A stretch of DNA of 7,195 nucleotides, from NCBI GenBank assembly GCA_030037185.1, contig JASHRR010001514.1, forward strand, positions 1 through 7,195. Reading direction: 5' to 3'. Each line of letters starts with the position of its first letter. Position 1 is the stretch's first letter. The stretch is from Xanthobacteraceae bacterium (GTDB lineage: Bacteria > Pseudomonadota > Alphaproteobacteria > Rhizobiales > Xanthobacteraceae). Below are positions 6,010 to 7,195 of the stretch, one piece after another. A model generated the notes under the pieces. It searched no databases, was not told the origin of the DNA, and saw only the letters and a program-made list of their open reading frames with translations. The position numbers and the translations under genes were made by a program.

Positions 6010-7195
6010 TCATGGTGCTGAAGGCCTGACATCCATCGACGCTCCTTCCGGTGCGGCCAGCAGCCGGGGGTCGCTTTCCTTGAGCCTACTCGGCTGCAGC
6101 TCGCCAGTAGCCTCAAGCACCGGATAGGCGACTGAGCAGATATGGGAATGAATTCGTTTGAGGTCGCGCAGCACGTTCAAATGCAGTGAACTGGTTTCAA
6201 TGCTCTCCACCCGGCCCTCACGCAGGCGGCCCAGATGGCTTTCGGAGGCAGCAAGTTCGGCGCTGCGAAGCCCGGTCTTCTCCTCAATCAAAGCGCGCGC
6301 TATCCTCACGTCCCCGGACATGAACGCACTGAAGGCCAGCCCGAGATTGTTCAGTACGCGCTGATGAAAGGCCTCCAACTCCTTCGCCCCTTCGATGGAG
6401 AACTGGTATCGGTGCTTGATCTTCCTGCCGGCGACCTCCATCAGATTCTTGTCGATGATGTCGCCAATGTGTTCCAGGTTGATTGCAAACGCGATGATCT
6501 CCATGGCGCGACGGCCATCCTGCTCGTCGAGGCTCTCGCGCGTAACCTTGGTGACGTAGAGCTTGATGGCTTCGTGGAGACGGTCGACAGCGTTGTCCAT
6601 CTTACAGATCTGGCCCACGAGCTTACGATCGTTCGTCATCAGCGCGGTCATGGCCTGCCGAAGCATCGACTCGACGATGTCGCCCATGTGAAGCGTCTCG
6701 CGGGCCGCGGCGGTCAACGCCAGCGCGGGGGTGCTGATCGCGCTCTCATCAAGATAAAGGGGGCTTGAAGGATCGAGGCCTTGGGTTCGGTCCGGCAGGA
6801 CCCGGATCAACAAAGCAGCAAGCTGATCGAGCACGAGAACGAAGGCGAGGGCGAGCGCGATATTGAACGCCGAGTGAAAGTTGGCTGCTATGCGAGCCGG
6901 ATCGGGATCGATCTTGACCAGGAAATCGGCGATCGGCTGAAGGAATGGAAGGACCACCGCAACGCCGACCGTCCGATTGATCATGTTGCCGACGGGAAGC
7001 CGGCGACCCGCTGGATTGGTTGCGGTTCCGCTCTCAAGAATCGGATTGATGGCGGCGCCGAGATTGGCGCCAAGGACGAGCGCAAGAGCCGCAACCGGCG
7101 TGATGAATTGCGAATAAGCGAGCGACATGGTGAAGAGCACCACCGCGGCGCTCGAATGCGCGGCCCAGGTCAAAAGCGCTGCCAGCGCGACGCAC
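6010..7195 (-). CDS. Na/Pi cotransporter family protein with C-terminal PhoU-like domain, partial
   Basis: This inner-membrane protein belongs to the bacterial NptA/YjbB-type Na/phosphate cotransporters, which move phosphate coupled to sodium. The frame runs off the right edge, leaving 394 C-terminal residues of a protein usually about 550 long. The visible part opens with TWAAHSSAAVVL, the serine-rich substrate motif of the second NaPi repeat, then the hydrophobic block ALALVLGANLGAAINP. Further membrane segments are GVAVVLPFLQPIADFL and FNIALALAFVLVLDQLAALL. From about the middle (TPALALTAAARETLHMGDIV) to near the C-terminus lies a helical PhoU-like domain with the characteristic LEHIGDIIDKN and LKRIHSHICSVAYPVLE blocks; this domain may be regulatory. 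The stop is TGA at 6010-6012. The gene converges on the encapsulin operon with 471 bases between, so the two are transcribed separately. Confidence 0.93.
   Translation of the reverse strand, partial: CVALAALLTWAAHSSAAVVLFTMSLAYSQFITPVAALALVLGANLGAAINPILESGTATNPAGRRLPVGNMINRTVGVAVVLPFLQPIADFLVKIDPDPARIAANFHSAFNIALALAFVLVLDQLAALLIRVLPDRTQGLDPSSPLYLDESAISTPALALTAAARETLHMGDIVESMLRQAMTALMTNDRKLVGQICKMDNAVDRLHEAIKLYVTKVTRESLDEQDGRRAMEIIAFAINLEHIGDIIDKNLMEVAGRKIKHRYQFSIEGAKELEAFHQRVLNNLGLAFSAFMSGDVRIARALIEEKTGLRSAELAASESHLGRLREGRVESIETSSLHLNVLRDLKRIHSHICSVAYPVLEATGELQPSRLKESDPRLLAAPEGASMDVRPSAP

Noticed and set aside
6235..6768. Plus-strand frame of 177 codons opposite the cotransporter
   Set aside because: It is a mirror of the conserved PhoU-like domain on the minus strand.
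1..7195. CRISPR array, tRNA, rRNA or insertion sequence
   Set aside because: No regularly spaced direct repeats, no tRNA-like cloverleaf, no rRNA segment, and no transposase or terminal inverted repeats were found by eye.

Overview
The window looks like chromosome from a GC-rich alphaproteobacterium, most likely Hyphomicrobiales and close to Bradyrhizobium or Rhodopseudomonas. This rests on base composition, on the feel of the protein sequences (the solute-binding protein, the Na/Pi cotransporter) and on decayed genes between intact ones. The placement is inferred, not searched.

Layout: (1) 2-760, plus strand, is the 3' part of an ABC transporter ATPase with a C-terminal TOBE domain. (2) 761-1820 holds no intact gene; it contains a probable minus-strand gene remnant (about 901-1300) and then unassigned sequence. 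(3) 1821-2885, plus strand, is an intact periplasmic solute-binding protein with a Tat-like signal, probably the partner of the upstream ATPase; no permease gene is visible between or after them. (4) About 3001-3453, plus strand, is a frameshifted remnant of an MBL-fold metallohydrolase. (5) 3690-5538 is the centrepiece: a two-gene operon coding for a dye-decolorizing heme peroxidase (DyP) whose C-terminus carries an encapsulin cargo-loading peptide, followed with an 8-base overlap by the encapsulin shell protein. (6) 5539-6009 is unassigned. (7) 6010-7195, minus strand, is the C-terminal part of a Na/phosphate cotransporter with a PhoU-like domain, running off the right edge.

The peroxidase and shell form a self-contained nanocompartment: encapsulin monomers assemble into a hollow icosahedral shell and the peroxidase is packed inside through its C-terminal tail. 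The class is known (DyP-loaded Family 1 encapsulins), so it is not a new system. Details here are nonetheless worth checking: the start codon of the shell gene lies inside the cargo gene, the cargo has a short tail beyond the loading motif, and the shell seems to lack the tryptophan linked to flavin binding in the Thermotoga encapsulin. The transporter genes and the phosphate cotransporter have no evident functional link to the compartment.
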